In this document: one piece after another, positions 16,399-26,663 of the stretch
How the letters are laid out: each line of letters opens with the position of its first letter
How positions within the stretch are numbered: the first letter of the stretch is position 1
Assembly (NCBI GenBank): GCA_937961455.1
Contig: CALGNN010000033.1
Coordinates: 1 to 64,000, forward strand
Source: an uncultured Saprospiraceae bacterium
GTDB taxonomy: Bacteria; Bacteroidota; Bacteroidia; Chitinophagales; Saprospiraceae
Length of the DNA stretch: 64,000 nt
Direction of reading: 5' to 3'
The notes under the pieces: model-generated
The model's database searches: none
Told to the model about the DNA's origin: nothing
What the model saw: only the letters and a program-made list of their open reading frames with translations
Translations under genes and position numbers: made by a program

Positions 16399-19300
16399 TT
16401 AATTTGATTGGATCATTTTCCTCGTAGCAAAGAATTCATCAGTGCTTATGCTGTAAATAAACAGTTTAGAATCAGATATTTTATTGAGATCGATCTTGAT
16501 CTCGTTGATACCTTTAATGTAGGAACCATTTTCAGTGTATACCAATTTTCCAGTTGCATCAAAAATATTTAACTCCGCTTCGGTATCTTTTGCAAGGCTG
16601 AATCTAATGATCGTCTGTCCTTTAAAAGGATTAGGTTCATTTTGGAATAATTCATATGAGAAGTGTTCAATGTTTACACTTTGCTCCACGATATCCAAAT
16701 TCAGATCTGCAAGCATTCCATTTGGTCCGTATACTTCAGCATTCAAGTGACTATCAGTATTGAAATCAGCTTTGTTAAGATCAGATGATTCAAGCGCTAA
16801 TGCTTCAATTGTAAATAATACATCATCTGCATCTAGTTCTAAGGCATTTGCTGCACTCCAAACAAATCTCAAGTTTTGACCATCTATAATATGGTAATTA
16901 GATTCGTCTAAGATTAAACTACCTGATTTCAATTTAGTGAGCTCAAGTGTTTGAGGTAGCACTAACTCAAATTGCATACCCTCAATTAATTGATCTTTCG
17001 CCAATCTTACTTGAATATTTGAAAGCTCATCCTTTTTCAATTCTGGATAACTCAATTGCATCGTAACATCTGCTCCTCTATCTTCAAGTACATCTTGATT
17101 TGCTTGAGCAACAAATGAGGCATTTACATCTCCGATTTTAACACCCATGAAATCAGTTGACATTTCTGCATTCGTTACCGGAGAATATGTAATTGATTCC
17201 GGGAAACTCATGTAAAATGGATCAAATGGATTAATGAAAATATAGGATGCATCAACAAATCTCCAAGAGTCATTGTCTGGAAATTCAGTATATATTCCCA
17301 ATAACAATTTCCTTAGCTCAATAATGTCAATAGCAGATATACTATTTGATTTATTAATATCAGCTGCAATCATTCTGTATGGTGATGGCAGTACTTCTAT
17401 ATTTAGAAGATGTTTTTGTATGCCAATAATATCTAAAGTTGATACACCTTCTAGATGGTTTATATCTTTTTTAGGTGTAAAAGTATAGGCACTATTTACC
17501 GATACATACTCCCACATAAAGGAACCATCACTATTCGTTTCTCGAGGCAACATTTGAGGTGTTGAAATAAAAACTGTAGCAGCTTCTACTGGTTCATATT
17601 TTTCACTTTCAATGGTACCTGCAACTTGTACTAGAGGCTGAGGTGATGGACAGAAACCATTGAGGTCTATGACACCAATCGCGGCATTAGTACAAGAATC
17701 AATATTACCTGCTTGATCCATTACATAAAGTGTAATAGCATATTCTACTCCTGCATCATCACAATCAAATGTTTGTGAGAATTCTGTAAAGTTAACATCG
17801 AATGCTATTACTAAATCAATAGAATCTGTGCAATCATCTGTTGCCATCAATACCATCCCTGGATCATTGGCGTTAACTGTCACCTCTCCATTATCTTGAA
17901 TAATATATCTTCCTTTTGTACATACAAGCATTGGAGGTTCCTGATCAACACAAAGATCTTCCTCTACTGTGATTACTGTAGAACATGTAACAGTATTACC
18001 GCACAAGTCTGTCGCTGTAAAAGTTACTGTTGTCTGACCCACTGGATAATTATCACTTGCATCTGCGCCATTGTTGTTGTAATCATTTGATATGGTAACA
18101 TTTGTACAAGAGAATGTTACAACAGCTGGCAACAAGGTTACAAATTCAGTACCTGAGTCATCAGAGTCGGTCACTGTAACATCTGGAGGACAGAAACTGA
18201 AAGTCAAAGCTGGAGGATCAATTGTAAATACTTGTGTACAACTGGCTGATCTTCCACAGTCATCCGTTACAGTATATGTTACACTATAGCTATCTCCATC
18301 AGACTCTCCACATGCACTGTTATTCGGATCTGGAATAGGAGTCGCAGATGCTGTCACTGTTGTTCCAAGACCACAGCTTGAAGTAATTATTGCATCTGCA
18401 ATACTATAGCTAATCGCACTTGTACATGATACGGTTTGATCGGCAGGACATGTAATAGTAGGAGCAGCGTTTGACAAAGTCCATGTTTGTGTACAACTCA
18501 CACTATTTCCATTATCTAAATCTGTAACAGTATAAACGTAATTATATACTGCTCCATCACAATTTGCAGTTCCACTAATTAGCGTTGGCCCTACTGCAGT
18601 AACATTGGTATTTGCACCACAAGAGGTTGATACTGTTGGTATTCCTTCTACGATATCAGCTTCACAAGCTACAGTCATATCTGCTGGGCATGTGATTTGT
18701 AAACCTGGATCATCTAGCGTCCAAGTCTGAATACATGAAGCCATTCGGTTACAATCATCTGTTACGGTATATTCTATTTCATATACTGCACCATCCTGAC
18801 CAGCAGTTCCACTAACGAGTGTTGGACCTACAGTTGTCACTGTTGGTGTTAAACCACAATCTGTAGTAACCGTTGGTGTTCCAACTACGATGTCTGTATC
18901 ACAACCCACAGTCATATCTGGAGGACAAACAATAGTTGGTCCGTTATTATCAAGTGTAAATGTTTGTGTACAAGATGCCGTATTACCGTCACTATCTGTT
19001 GCTGTATAGACGATCTCATATACTGCCCCATCACAATTATCTGTTCCAGAAACTAGATTAGGTCCATTAGTCGTAATCGTTGGTGTAGTTCCACAAGTCG
19101 AACTTGCACTTGCTGTACCTTCTACAACATCTGATGCACAACTAACTGTTAAATCGGCAGGGCATGTTATCATTAATCCTACATTGTCAAGTGTCCACGT
19201 TTGTGTATCACTTGCAGTGTTTCCACAATCATCTGTAATCGTGTATACAATTTCATAAACAGCACCATCTTCTCCTGCTGTTCCACTTACAAGAGTTGGC

Positions 19301-22300
19301 CCAACAGTACTTACAGTAAATCCAAATCCACAATCTGTAGATGTCGTAGGTGTTCCTTCAATTATATCCGTGTCACAATTGACAGTCATGTCTGCAGGAG
19401 CAACGATTGTTGGTCCGTTATTATCTAATGTAAATGTTTGTGTACAACTCACACTGTTTCCTTCTGAATCAGTTGCTGTATAAACAATTTCATACATGGC
19501 ACCGTCACATTCTGCCATACCATTTCCGCTACCCGTTATATACGTTGGTCCTACACTTGTAACTTGCACATTGGTACCACAAGCTGAAGATGCTGTTGCT
19601 GTACCTTCAGCAATATCTGACTCACAACTCACGGTTAAATCTGCAGGACAAGTAATAGTAAATCCAGTATTATCTAAAGTCCAAGTTTGAGTACAACTAG
19701 AGGCTCTTCCGCAATCGTCTGTTACTGTGTATGCTATTTCATAAACTGCTCCATCTTCTCCTGCTGTTCCACTTACTAAAGTTGGGCCAGCAGTCGTCAC
19801 GGTTGAACCTAAACCACAATCTGTTGCCGTTGTTGGTATACCCTCAGCAATATCTGACTCGCATGAAACGGTCATATCAATTGGGCATACTATTGTAGGT
19901 CCATCATTATCTATGGTAAAGGTCTGTGTACAATTGGCTGTTCTTCCACAATCATCCGTTACAGTAAACACTACAGTGTATACATCACCATCACAACTTC
20001 CATTATTGCTATTACCACCATCAGATATTAATCCACCATTCGTCACGGTACCTCCGAGACCACATTCAGTTGAGTAAGTTACAGAAGCATTAGAAATATT
20101 GATATCTGAAAAACAACTAACGGTCACATCAGCAGCACATGCTGTGATTGTAGGTCCGTTATTTTCTATGGTAAATGTTTGAGTACATGTAGCAGTTTCT
20201 CCACATGCATCCGTCCCAGTATACGTAATGGTATAAATATCTCCATCACAAGTTCCAGAAGCACTATTTCCATTCACCCCAACAGGAATTCCTGCTACAA
20301 CATTTCCTGTCATGCTACATCCTGTCATAATAACTACATTTGCTACATCATCTTCAATGTCTGTAAAACATGAAACTGTCACATCTGCTGGACATACTAT
20401 TGAAGGAGGATCACTATCAATGGTAAATGTTTGAGTACATGTACCTACATTTCCACAAACATCTGTAACGGTATATTCTATGGTATAAATATCTCCATCT
20501 GATTCACCACAGGCGCTATTATTAGGGTCTGGTTGAGGAGTCCCAGCGACTGCCGGATTTCCACCAATTGAACATCCTGTAACAAATGTTACTGCCGTTG
20601 GATCCCCAATCACATCATCAAAACATGAAACGGTTAAGTCTGCTGGACAATTCAACATAGGCGGATCACTATCTATTGTAAATATTTGATTACAAGTAGT
20701 AACTCGACCACAATCATCAGAAACCTGATATACAACTGTATAAGTATCTCCATCAGATTCACCACACGCACTGTTGTTTGCACCTGCAATTGTATCAACT
20801 GCAGCTACATATCCATTCAAACTACAACTTGTAGTATAACTTACACCTGTCAAATCTATCACTAGGTCAGTCAAACAGTTTATGGTAAGATCTGCAGGGC
20901 AAGCAGTTATTTCTGGACCATCATTTTGTAAAGTAAATACTTGAGTACACATAGCTGAATTACCACAAGCATCAATGTAAGTGTATTCAATTCTATATCT
21001 ATCTCCATTACAATCTCCAGGAATACTATTTGTTGACATACCCATCGGAGCCGAAGAAGTTAAAGTACCAGTCAAGTTACATCCAGCTGTGGTTGTAACA
21101 CTAGCTTCGTCTGCAATGACCTCGTCTAAGCATTCTACCGTTACATCAGGAGGACAAACTATAGTTGGAGGTTCGCTATCCAAGGTAAACTGTTGTACAC
21201 ATGTTGCAGTATTTCCACAATCATCTGTTACGGTATATGTAATGGTGTATATATCTCCATCTGATTCACCACAGGCACTATTATTAGCACCTGATACTGG
21301 CGCTCCTGCTGTAACTTCTGCACCTAAGCCACAGCCCGTAATATAATTTACTGCTGGGATATCAGCCACAGCATCTGAAGAGCAAGCTACAATTATACTA
21401 GCTGGGCAATTAGTGATTGAAAGCATGGTATTGGTAATGGTGAACATTTGAGTACATGGCCAGTCATTTCCACACTCATCGGTAACTACGTATGTAATAA
21501 AGTAGGTATCACCATTTGCTTGTCCACAAGAACTATTATTACTTCCTGCTACAGGTGCTCCTGCGACGACTGTTGCTCCGACAGAGCAATTTGAATCTAA
21601 TACAATTGCTCCTGTATTAGCTACGACATCTGCAGAACATGAAACAGACATATTAGGAGCACAAGAGAGTATTGGTGATATTGAACCATCTCTCCATGTA
21701 TAAGTAACTTCACAGGAAGTGGTATTTCCACTTGCATCCGACGCGGTTATCACAAAAGTTTGAGATTTCATACAATCTCCAGTTATTGTACCTCCTACAG
21801 CTCCCATAGAAGTAACTTCACAATTGTCGGTTGCTCCACCAATTTCTGTAATCGCCATATTTTCTGTTGGCGGGAATTGCTGGCATCCCAAGTCAATCAC
21901 TCCAGCATTACCAGTGCTACAAGAAGCATTGGTAAACACAGGTGCAATATTATCAACTATGGTTACAGGAAACATACAAGTATTATAATTCCCATTAGAA
22001 TCAAACACTCTATATTCGACCATAACATTTGAGCCTATATCTGCACAACAGAATTTTAATTCTGATCCAAATACTAAATTGTCTGGTGTTCCACAGGCAT
22101 CTGTCATTCTTCTAAACTCTCTGCTCACGATAGCACAATTATCTGTATCATTGAATCCAAGTGCATTGACATCAACAAAAACACATCCTGTATTATCAAC
22201 AGCAAAAGTTCTTGCTTGGCAAAAAGGCACTGGTGGAATATTATCTTCTACAGTGACTGTATATACACAGCTCGCTGTATTATTACATCCATCTGATACT

Positions 22301-23496
22301 TCATAAGTTACCGTTGTTACGCCTAGTGGCAAATTAACTACATCTCCTGATGTATATAATCCTGGAGGTACGTTAGCACTAAATGTAACGGTTGCAGCTG
22401 ATATTCCATTAGGACAACAAACATCTGTTGCTGGCAAAGTGGGAATTGTGTAATTGAAAGTACAGTTTTGTCCATCAGCATTATGGACAACGTTACCTGG
22501 GCATGTTACCACTGGTGGTACAGTATCCCTTACGTAGATAACTTGAATTGCATTCGTCGGAGGTGCAGGATTTTGACACCAATCCATCACACTCCAATTT
22601 CTATAAATTTTGTAACTCCCACAGCACATTTGAACTGGAGGATTATCAACATATGATACAAATAAACCACAAGAGTGATCCACAGGTGTTCCATTAAATG
22701 AAGGAGCACCAGTGAACTCAGGATCGATATTGCTATCTGGGCAATATAATGTAGTATCATTTGGAAAAACTACACTTGGAATAGGAATTCTATTCACATT
22801 GATCGTGCATTGTGTTGTACTTTGATTACCAGAAGCATCAGTTCCAAAGTAATCGACTACAACAAAACCTATGACTGTAGGGTCACAAGAATTTGTCAAA
22901 ACTGAATCATAGTTTGGAACGAAATAAACATCTGGATTAGGATCACAATTATCCGAAAGCACAGAAAGATACTGCAGAAAATCAATAGAAAATGGATCTT
23001 CATTGCAGTAAATAAAATCTGAGCTGCAGGTCATCAAAGGCCCTAATTTATCTTCGACTGTAATCTCAGACATACAGATATTTCCTGTAGGATCGGTGAC
23101 GGCCACCATGAGTGTTTGACCTAATTCTGCACAGGTCACCATATCTGTAAGTGGCCCCATTATGTCAACAGAATAACCCACCCAACTTGGTGGTGGAGGT
23201 CCAGAAAGGAGCATGCTAGGTACAATAGTAGCTGTACCAGCTTGATCCAAAGAAATATTTACATGAGTAATACAACTGATTGTTGGTTCTTCATCGTAGG
23301 ATAAAGTTTTATGATCTTCTAGTGCTAATAACCCTTGAGGAGCTAGCATTACTATGAAGATTAAACTTAAAATATATCCCAATTCATTAAAACAACTTGT
23401 CTTTGGGATGAGACAGTTCATCGGATTTCTCATTACCTTAAATTTAGTGGCCATTATTAATATGTGGTTAATCATAATTTTCTTTTTAAAAACCAA
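16399..23496 (-). CDS. Giant T9SS surface protein with 14 tandem Ig-like repeats, dockerin-like, cohesin-like and type A sorting domain
   Basis: A 2365-residue exported protein, the largest in the window. The likely start is an internal Met such as residue 15 or 22, since the hydrophobic signal core is at about 42-58. Residues about 60-600 are HYR-type modules. Residues about 606-1764 are fourteen consecutive repeats of 79-85 residues, each opening like 'C-P-A-D-L-T-V-S-C' and closing like 'C-T-Q-T-F-T-I-D'. After another HYR module come a CNA-B-like domain (about 1950-2008), a dockerin-like pair ('G-V-S-T-L-D-I-I-G-I-Q-K-H-L-L' and 'D-I-N-K-S-N-S-I-S-A-I-D-I-I-E-L-R', about 2010-2064), a cohesin-like domain (about 2120-2265) and the sorting domain ('L-F-Q-N-E-P-N-P-F', from about 2279). 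It is probably a long surface fibre. It follows a small secreted-protein gene by 38 bp and may share its transcript. Confidence 0.85.
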   Translation of the reverse strand: MVFKKKIMINHILIMATKFKVMRNPMNCLIPKTSCFNELGYILSLIFIVMLAPQGLLALEDHKTLSYDEEPTISCITHVNISLDQAGTATIVPSMLLSGPPPPSWVGYSVDIMGPLTDMVTCAELGQTLMVAVTDPTGNICMSEITVEDKLGPLMTCSSDFIYCNEDPFSIDFLQYLSVLSDNCDPNPDVYFVPNYDSVLTNSCDPTVIGFVVVDYFGTDASGNQSTTQCTINVNRIPIPSVVFPNDTTLYCPDSNIDPEFTGAPSFNGTPVDHSCGLFVSYVDNPPVQMCCGSYKIYRNWSVMDWCQNPAPPTNAIQVIYVRDTVPPVVTCPGNVVHNADGQNCTFNYTIPTLPATDVCCPNGISAATVTFSANVPPGLYTSGDVVNLPLGVTTVTYEVSDGCNNTASCVYTVTVEDNIPPVPFCQARTFAVDNTGCVFVDVNALGFNDTDNCAIVSREFRRMTDACGTPDNLVFGSELKFCCADIGSNVMVEYRVFDSNGNYNTCMFPVTIVDNIAPVFTNASCSTGNAGVIDLGCQQFPPTENMAITEIGGATDNCEVTSMGAVGGTITGDCMKSQTFVITASDASGNTTSCEVTYTWRDGSISPILSCAPNMSVSCSADVVANTGAIVLDSNCSVGATVVAGAPVAGSNNSSCGQANGDTYFITYVVTDECGNDWPCTQMFTITNTMLSITNCPASIIVACSSDAVADIPAVNYITGCGLGAEVTAGAPVSGANNSACGESDGDIYTITYTVTDDCGNTATCVQQFTLDSEPPTIVCPPDVTVECLDEVIADEASVTTTAGCNLTGTLTSSAPMGMSTNSIPGDCNGDRYRIEYTYIDACGNSAMCTQVFTLQNDGPEITACPADLTINCLTDLVIDLTGVSYTTSCSLNGYVAAVDTIAGANNSACGESDGDTYTVVYQVSDDCGRVTTCNQIFTIDSDPPMLNCPADLTVSCFDDVIGDPTAVTFVTGCSIGGNPAVAGTPQPDPNNSACGESDGDIYTIEYTVTDVCGNVGTCTQTFTIDSDPPSIVCPADVTVSCFTDIEDDVANVVIMTGCSMTGNVVAGIPVGVNGNSASGTCDGDIYTITYTGTDACGETATCTQTFTIENNGPTITACAADVTVSCFSDINISNASVTYSTECGLGGTVTNGGLISDGGNSNNGSCDGDVYTVVFTVTDDCGRTANCTQTFTIDNDGPTIVCPIDMTVSCESDIAEGIPTTATDCGLGSTVTTAGPTLVSGTAGEDGAVYEIAYTVTDDCGRASSCTQTWTLDNTGFTITCPADLTVSCESDIAEGTATASSACGTNVQVTSVGPTYITGSGNGMAECDGAMYEIVYTATDSEGNSVSCTQTFTLDNNGPTIVAPADMTVNCDTDIIEGTPTTSTDCGFGFTVSTVGPTLVSGTAGEDGAVYEIVYTITDDCGNTASDTQTWTLDNVGLMITCPADLTVSCASDVVEGTASASSTCGTTPTITTNGPNLVSGTDNCDGAVYEIVYTATDSDGNTASCTQTFTLDNNGPTIVCPPDMTVGCDTDIVVGTPTVTTDCGLTPTVTTVGPTLVSGTAGQDGAVYEIEYTVTDDCNRMASCIQTWTLDDPGLQITCPADMTVACEADIVEGIPTVSTSCGANTNVTAVGPTLISGTANCDGAVYNYVYTVTDLDNGNSVSCTQTWTLSNAAPTITCPADQTVSCTSAISYSIADAIITSSCGLGTTVTASATPIPDPNNSACGESDGDSYSVTYTVTDDCGRSASCTQVFTIDPPALTFSFCPPDVTVTDSDDSGTEFVTLLPAVVTFSCTNVTISNDYNNNGADASDNYPVGQTTVTFTATDLCGNTVTCSTVITVEEDLCVDQEPPMLVCTKGRYIIQDNGEVTVNANDPGMVLMATDDCTDSIDLVIAFDVNFTEFSQTFDCDDAGVEYAITLYVMDQAGNIDSCTNAAIGVIDLNGFCPSPQPLVQVAGTIESEKYEPVEAATVFISTPQMLPRETNSDGSFMWEYVSVNSAYTFTPKKDINHLEGVSTLDIIGIQKHLLNIEVLPSPYRMIAADINKSNSISAIDIIELRKLLLGIYTEFPDNDSWRFVDASYIFINPFDPFYMSFPESITYSPVTNAEMSTDFMGVKIGDVNASFVAQANQDVLEDRGADVTMQLSYPELKKDELSNIQVRLAKDQLIEGMQFELVLPQTLELTKLKSGSLILDESNYHIIDGQNLRFVWSAANALELDADDVLFTIEALALESSDLNKADFNTDSHLNAEVYGPNGMLADLNLDIVEQSVNIEHFSYELFQNEPNPFKGQTIIRFSLAKDTEAELNIFDATGKLVYTENGSYIKGINEIKIDLNKISDSKLFIYSISTDEFFATRKMIQSN
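18205..21680 (-). repeat. Fourteen tandem Ig-like protein repeats (about 1160 residues)
   Basis: The 2365-aa gene contains fourteen back-to-back units of 79-85 codons. Units 1-7 (about 85 codons) often carry the insert 'N-N-S-A-C-G-E-S-D-G-D'. Units 8-13 (18462-19896, about 79 codons) alternate between two types: 'D-G-A-V-Y-E-I-x-Y-T-V-T-D-D-C' and 'C-D-G-A-x-Y-E-I-V-Y-T-A-T-D-S'. These six units are therefore three copies of a two-module unit of about 160 codons. Unit 14 returns to the first type. Confidence 0.85.
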
Positions 23497-23534
23497 AGGA
23501 CAAACTAATGTCCTTTGGCATTAGCATTCACTAA

Positions 23535-24002
23535 TCAACTATTATCATTCGTTCGGTTTGTGGAATGCCACCAATAATTGCTTATTGGCATTATACTTTT
23601 CTCGTTTAAATTCTTATTTAATTTATATTGAAATGGGTATTTGATACCAATGACCTTGGCATCACCCAAAAAGGCGTTACGGATCCCCTTGGAGTCAGGA
23701 CTCCACATGGAATTATTTCTATTACTCAAGTTGTCTCTCTTAGTACCAGTCGTCAATGAGAACTGGATATTATCAAATAAATTTGTATAACTAAGATAGC
23801 TGGTAGGGTAAAATGTTGGAGTTGGTAACTCCGGATGTTGGATTGTATCCGAAAGTACTAAATATGTAACGAATTTAGTGCTTATGTTGCTCCCTTTAAC
23901 TTTTAAATTGTTGTCACTAATATTTGCCTTTGTGACATGCACAAAGCCTAATAAAAGGAAAACAAGGGTGATACAAATTTCTAGCATTTTACGCAAATTC
24001 AT
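23535..24002 (-). CDS. Small secreted protein of unknown function
   Basis: A 155-residue protein that I do not recognise. It has a signal peptide (about 1-26, a hydrophobic core 'I-C-I-T-L-V-F-L-L-L-G-F-V'). The mature part is polar, rich in Asn, Ser and Tyr, with no cysteine, and ends 'N-R-T-N-D-N-S'. No sorting domain is present, so it may stay periplasmic or be exported by another route. It lies 45 bp after the 784-aa giant gene and 38 bp before the 2365-aa giant gene, on the same strand, so co-transcription is likely. A role as an accessory subunit or folding aid for its giant neighbours is only a guess. It could also be a decayed gene. Confidence 0.55.
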   Translation of the reverse strand: MNLRKMLEICITLVFLLLGFVHVTKANISDNNLKVKGSNISTKFVTYLVLSDTIQHPELPTPTFYPTSYLSYTNLFDNIQFSLTTGTKRDNLSNRNNSMWSPDSKGIRNAFLGDAKVIGIKYPFQYKLNKNLNEKSIMPISNYWWHSTNRTNDNS

Positions 24003-24047
24003 GTTATTAATAAATTACTGTTGTGATTAGGATGGGTCCCTTTCCAA

Positions 24048-26402
24048 TTAAGGATTAACTATTGTTAACTTTTTTGTCTGTTTGTCTGTAGGCGATTTTA
24101 TACTATACAAGAACATTCCGTGTCCAAATATTTCTGCTCTATTCAAGCTAATTTGTTGGATTCCTGCATCATAATAATCTGATGTTGAAATTATTTTCTT
24201 ACCACTTAGATCTATTAATTCAAATACAATTTCTTGCGCTACTGGATTATAAAAACTAATCATTGTTTGGTCAGAAACTGGATTTGGTGAATTTTGATAA
24301 AGTGTGAGTTTTTGATCTTTTATACGTTCGAGTAATTGAACATTAAATTCTTCAGAATCATTTAAAGCATTATTTACTTGTTCTGAATCCAAGCTCAAAT
24401 TCAATACACTGCTTTTATTATTTTTTCTTTTGAATAAGAGTTGCAGTACTTCATCTTGAACTTCATTCTCAGAATACCACATTAAGCTATTTTGATTAAA
24501 GTCATCTTGGAATAATTGACCTTTAATAGCCGTCATACTTACCAAGCTGAAGTCCTCTTGCTGATATGATAATGCCAATTGCATGGCAGTAATTTCATCA
24601 CTATTCGAAAGACTCACAAATACAAGCTCTCCTTGATATTCCGCAGAATATTCAATTGTAGTCAAGGATCTATCTTCTAATAAAATTTCTAGAGGATTGG
24701 GATTAAAGGAATGATTAATATCTCCAATTTTAATCGCGGTAAAATCTATCTCTTCTCCACCAGCATCAAGGGCTACTATTTCAAAAGACCCATCAACATT
24801 GCTTGCAATGTCAAACTCTGGATCTTGCAGAATTGAATTTTCAATTATTCTCCATGATGTATTTGAAGCTAATTGGAAGTCATTACTTAATAACATTTGT
24901 CTTAGCAACTGTAGATCAACTTCATCAATAAGCCCATTTTTGTCTATATCTGCTGCAACTAAATTGGCTGGATCAGTAATGGCTTCAATATTATATAAAT
25001 GCTTTACTAACTGAACAAAATCTCTTGTACTTACTCCTTCAAGCCAAGGTCCAGTTTTCTCAGACATAATCATGTACTTCTCTCCCGCTTCTAAATCTGC
25101 AAAGTAATATGCTCCGTTTTCATCAGTCATATCAGATGTTGACTGATCAACAAGGCTTACTGATGCACCTTCCACCATTATTCCATCAGGATTAGAAATG
25201 GTTCCAGATAATGGGGAAGGCATCGGAGGACACATATCCATATTATCTTGAACATTTACGTAAGTAACACAAAAATTACTATTACCACTTTCATCTGTGA
25301 CTGTCACAGTTACATCTACTGTCCCTAAATTTTCACATGTTACAACTGGAGGATTTACTGTTATTATTAATTTATCTTGAGGTGTGCAGTTGTCATAACT
25401 CCCTGCATCAAACATATTTCCAGTCAAGTTAAGGTAGTAACCATCGCTCATAAGAGATAAGGGCACAGCTATTCCATGATAGCAATAAGGTGTTGGTTTT
25501 ACACTGTCCACAACAGTCACTGAACTCGTGCATGTTGCAAAATTTCCACAACCATCTTCTACTCTGAAGGTAATTATCGTTGTACCTGTTGGATAATATC
25601 CACTTGCATCAGCACCATTCCCTAAAGCATACGGAGAATCATTTGTTATTGTTAAATCAGAAGAACAAACACCTTCTGCAATTGGCACTGGCACTTGTGT
25701 TAAAGAGCTAGAACAATCTGCCGCTGAAGAAACGGTAATATCCGAGCCGCAAGTTATTACTGGTGGATCATTAGATAAAACTTTGATTACTTGGACATTC
25801 GTATAAGATCCACCTGAATAAGGATTATTTGGATCATATTCACACCAGTCTAAAACGGTCCATGTTCTTAATATTTTTTGACATGCACCTGGGACTATTG
25901 TAAATACTTGATCAGTGTAACCTACAGCAATTTGCGTACAATCACCACTTGAGGTCACAACTGGTTTATTATATGGATATGATAGGTCTGAAGGCTCTAG
26001 TGCATCTGTACATGAAGCATCGAGAAGGTCATCAGGCCAATCAATATTTGTTGCGTTTACGCTTCCTACAACTGTGATAACTTGCGAGCAGGTATATATA
26101 TTTCCGCCATAATCTGCGGCACTCCAAGTTCTTATAATATGTCCAACATTACAACTATTCAAATTGTAGTGCACATAGGGTGGATCTGCAGGAACTGGGT
26201 TGCCATATCCAAAGACATAGGCATTGCCATAAATGGAAAGATCCCATAATTCTTCCTCACATCCTACGGTAACATCTGGAGGACACTCTATATGGAATAA
26301 GGACTCACTTGCATTAAGTTCTAAAATAGAACATAGCAATATAAGGGATAGTACTGACTTACACATTTTTAAAATACTCATAATAATAGCTGTTATATGC
26401 AT
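24048..26402 (-). CDS. T9SS surface protein: HYR modules, canonical dockerin-like pair, cohesin-like, type A sorting domain
   Basis: A 784-residue exported protein, the shortest of the five with this plan. A signal peptide occupies about 1-33; starts at Met1, Met8 or Met13 are all possible. Residues about 38-390 hold HYR-type modules ('C-P-P-D-V-T-V-G-C', 'D-G-C-G-N-F-A-T-C'). A CNA-B-like domain (about 400-450) precedes the dockerin-like pair: 'G-V-S-T-R-D-F-V-Q-L-V-K-H-L-Y' (near 452) and 'D-I-D-K-N-G-L-I-D-E-V-D-L-Q-L-L' (near 482). The second loop has the full D-x-D-x-N-G calcium pattern, unlike its paralogues. A cohesin-like domain (about 555-690) and the sorting domain ('L-Y-Q-N-S-P-N-P', from about 700) follow. 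It is more divergent than the others. A TATATTTG box lies about 100 bp upstream. Confidence 0.85.
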   Translation of the reverse strand: MHITAIIMSILKMCKSVLSLILLCSILELNASESLFHIECPPDVTVGCEEELWDLSIYGNAYVFGYGNPVPADPPYVHYNLNSCNVGHIIRTWSAADYGGNIYTCSQVITVVGSVNATNIDWPDDLLDASCTDALEPSDLSYPYNKPVVTSSGDCTQIAVGYTDQVFTIVPGACQKILRTWTVLDWCEYDPNNPYSGGSYTNVQVIKVLSNDPPVITCGSDITVSSAADCSSSLTQVPVPIAEGVCSSDLTITNDSPYALGNGADASGYYPTGTTIITFRVEDGCGNFATCTSSVTVVDSVKPTPYCYHGIAVPLSLMSDGYYLNLTGNMFDAGSYDNCTPQDKLIITVNPPVVTCENLGTVDVTVTVTDESGNSNFCVTYVNVQDNMDMCPPMPSPLSGTISNPDGIMVEGASVSLVDQSTSDMTDENGAYYFADLEAGEKYMIMSEKTGPWLEGVSTRDFVQLVKHLYNIEAITDPANLVAADIDKNGLIDEVDLQLLRQMLLSNDFQLASNTSWRIIENSILQDPEFDIASNVDGSFEIVALDAGGEEIDFTAIKIGDINHSFNPNPLEILLEDRSLTTIEYSAEYQGELVFVSLSNSDEITAMQLALSYQQEDFSLVSMTAIKGQLFQDDFNQNSLMWYSENEVQDEVLQLLFKRKNNKSSVLNLSLDSEQVNNALNDSEEFNVQLLERIKDQKLTLYQNSPNPVSDQTMISFYNPVAQEIVFELIDLSGKKIISTSDYYDAGIQQISLNRAEIFGHGMFLYSIKSPTDKQTKKLTIVNP

Positions 26403-26500
26403 TTCTGCATAGATGAAATCAACTATTACTGCATTCGGGAAATGTGTATATGTATGGTTATAGTTTTACTGTCTTGTTTGGGTATGTCTTTACGACGCGT

Positions 26501-26544
26501 CAAATATAAATGCAAAAAAACATATTACAAAATTATTTAATATG
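26501..26544 (-). promoter_or_regulatory. Candidate promoter of the 784-aa gene
   Basis: On the minus strand TATATTTG (26501-26508) fits TAnnTTTG and lies about 100 bp before the start codon. Upstream is a different inverted repeat, CATATTA-N10-TAATATG (26521-26544), centred 28 bp from the box. The TACC-N8-GGTA palindrome found at the other giant genes is absent here. Confidence 0.5.
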
Positions 26545-26566
26545 TTTTTTTGAAAAACTTTGAAAT

Positions 26567-26601
26567 TAAAAAAGCCCCCCTCCACAATTGTGGAGAGAGG
26601 C
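26567..26601 (-). terminator. Intrinsic terminator of the 2045-aa gene
   Basis: On the minus strand GCCTCTCTCCACAA pairs with TTGTGGAGGGGGGC and is followed by TTTTTT (A-run 26567-26573). The stem is preceded by GTTTTTGGGATG (plus strand CATCCCAAAAAC, 26602-26613), the same element that precedes the terminator of the 1341-aa gene. Confidence 0.88.
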
Positions 26602-26663
26602 CATCCCAAAAACCGATTTTAACTTACCTTAATATTCGGTTTGAGTATTCATGTACTACTAAT

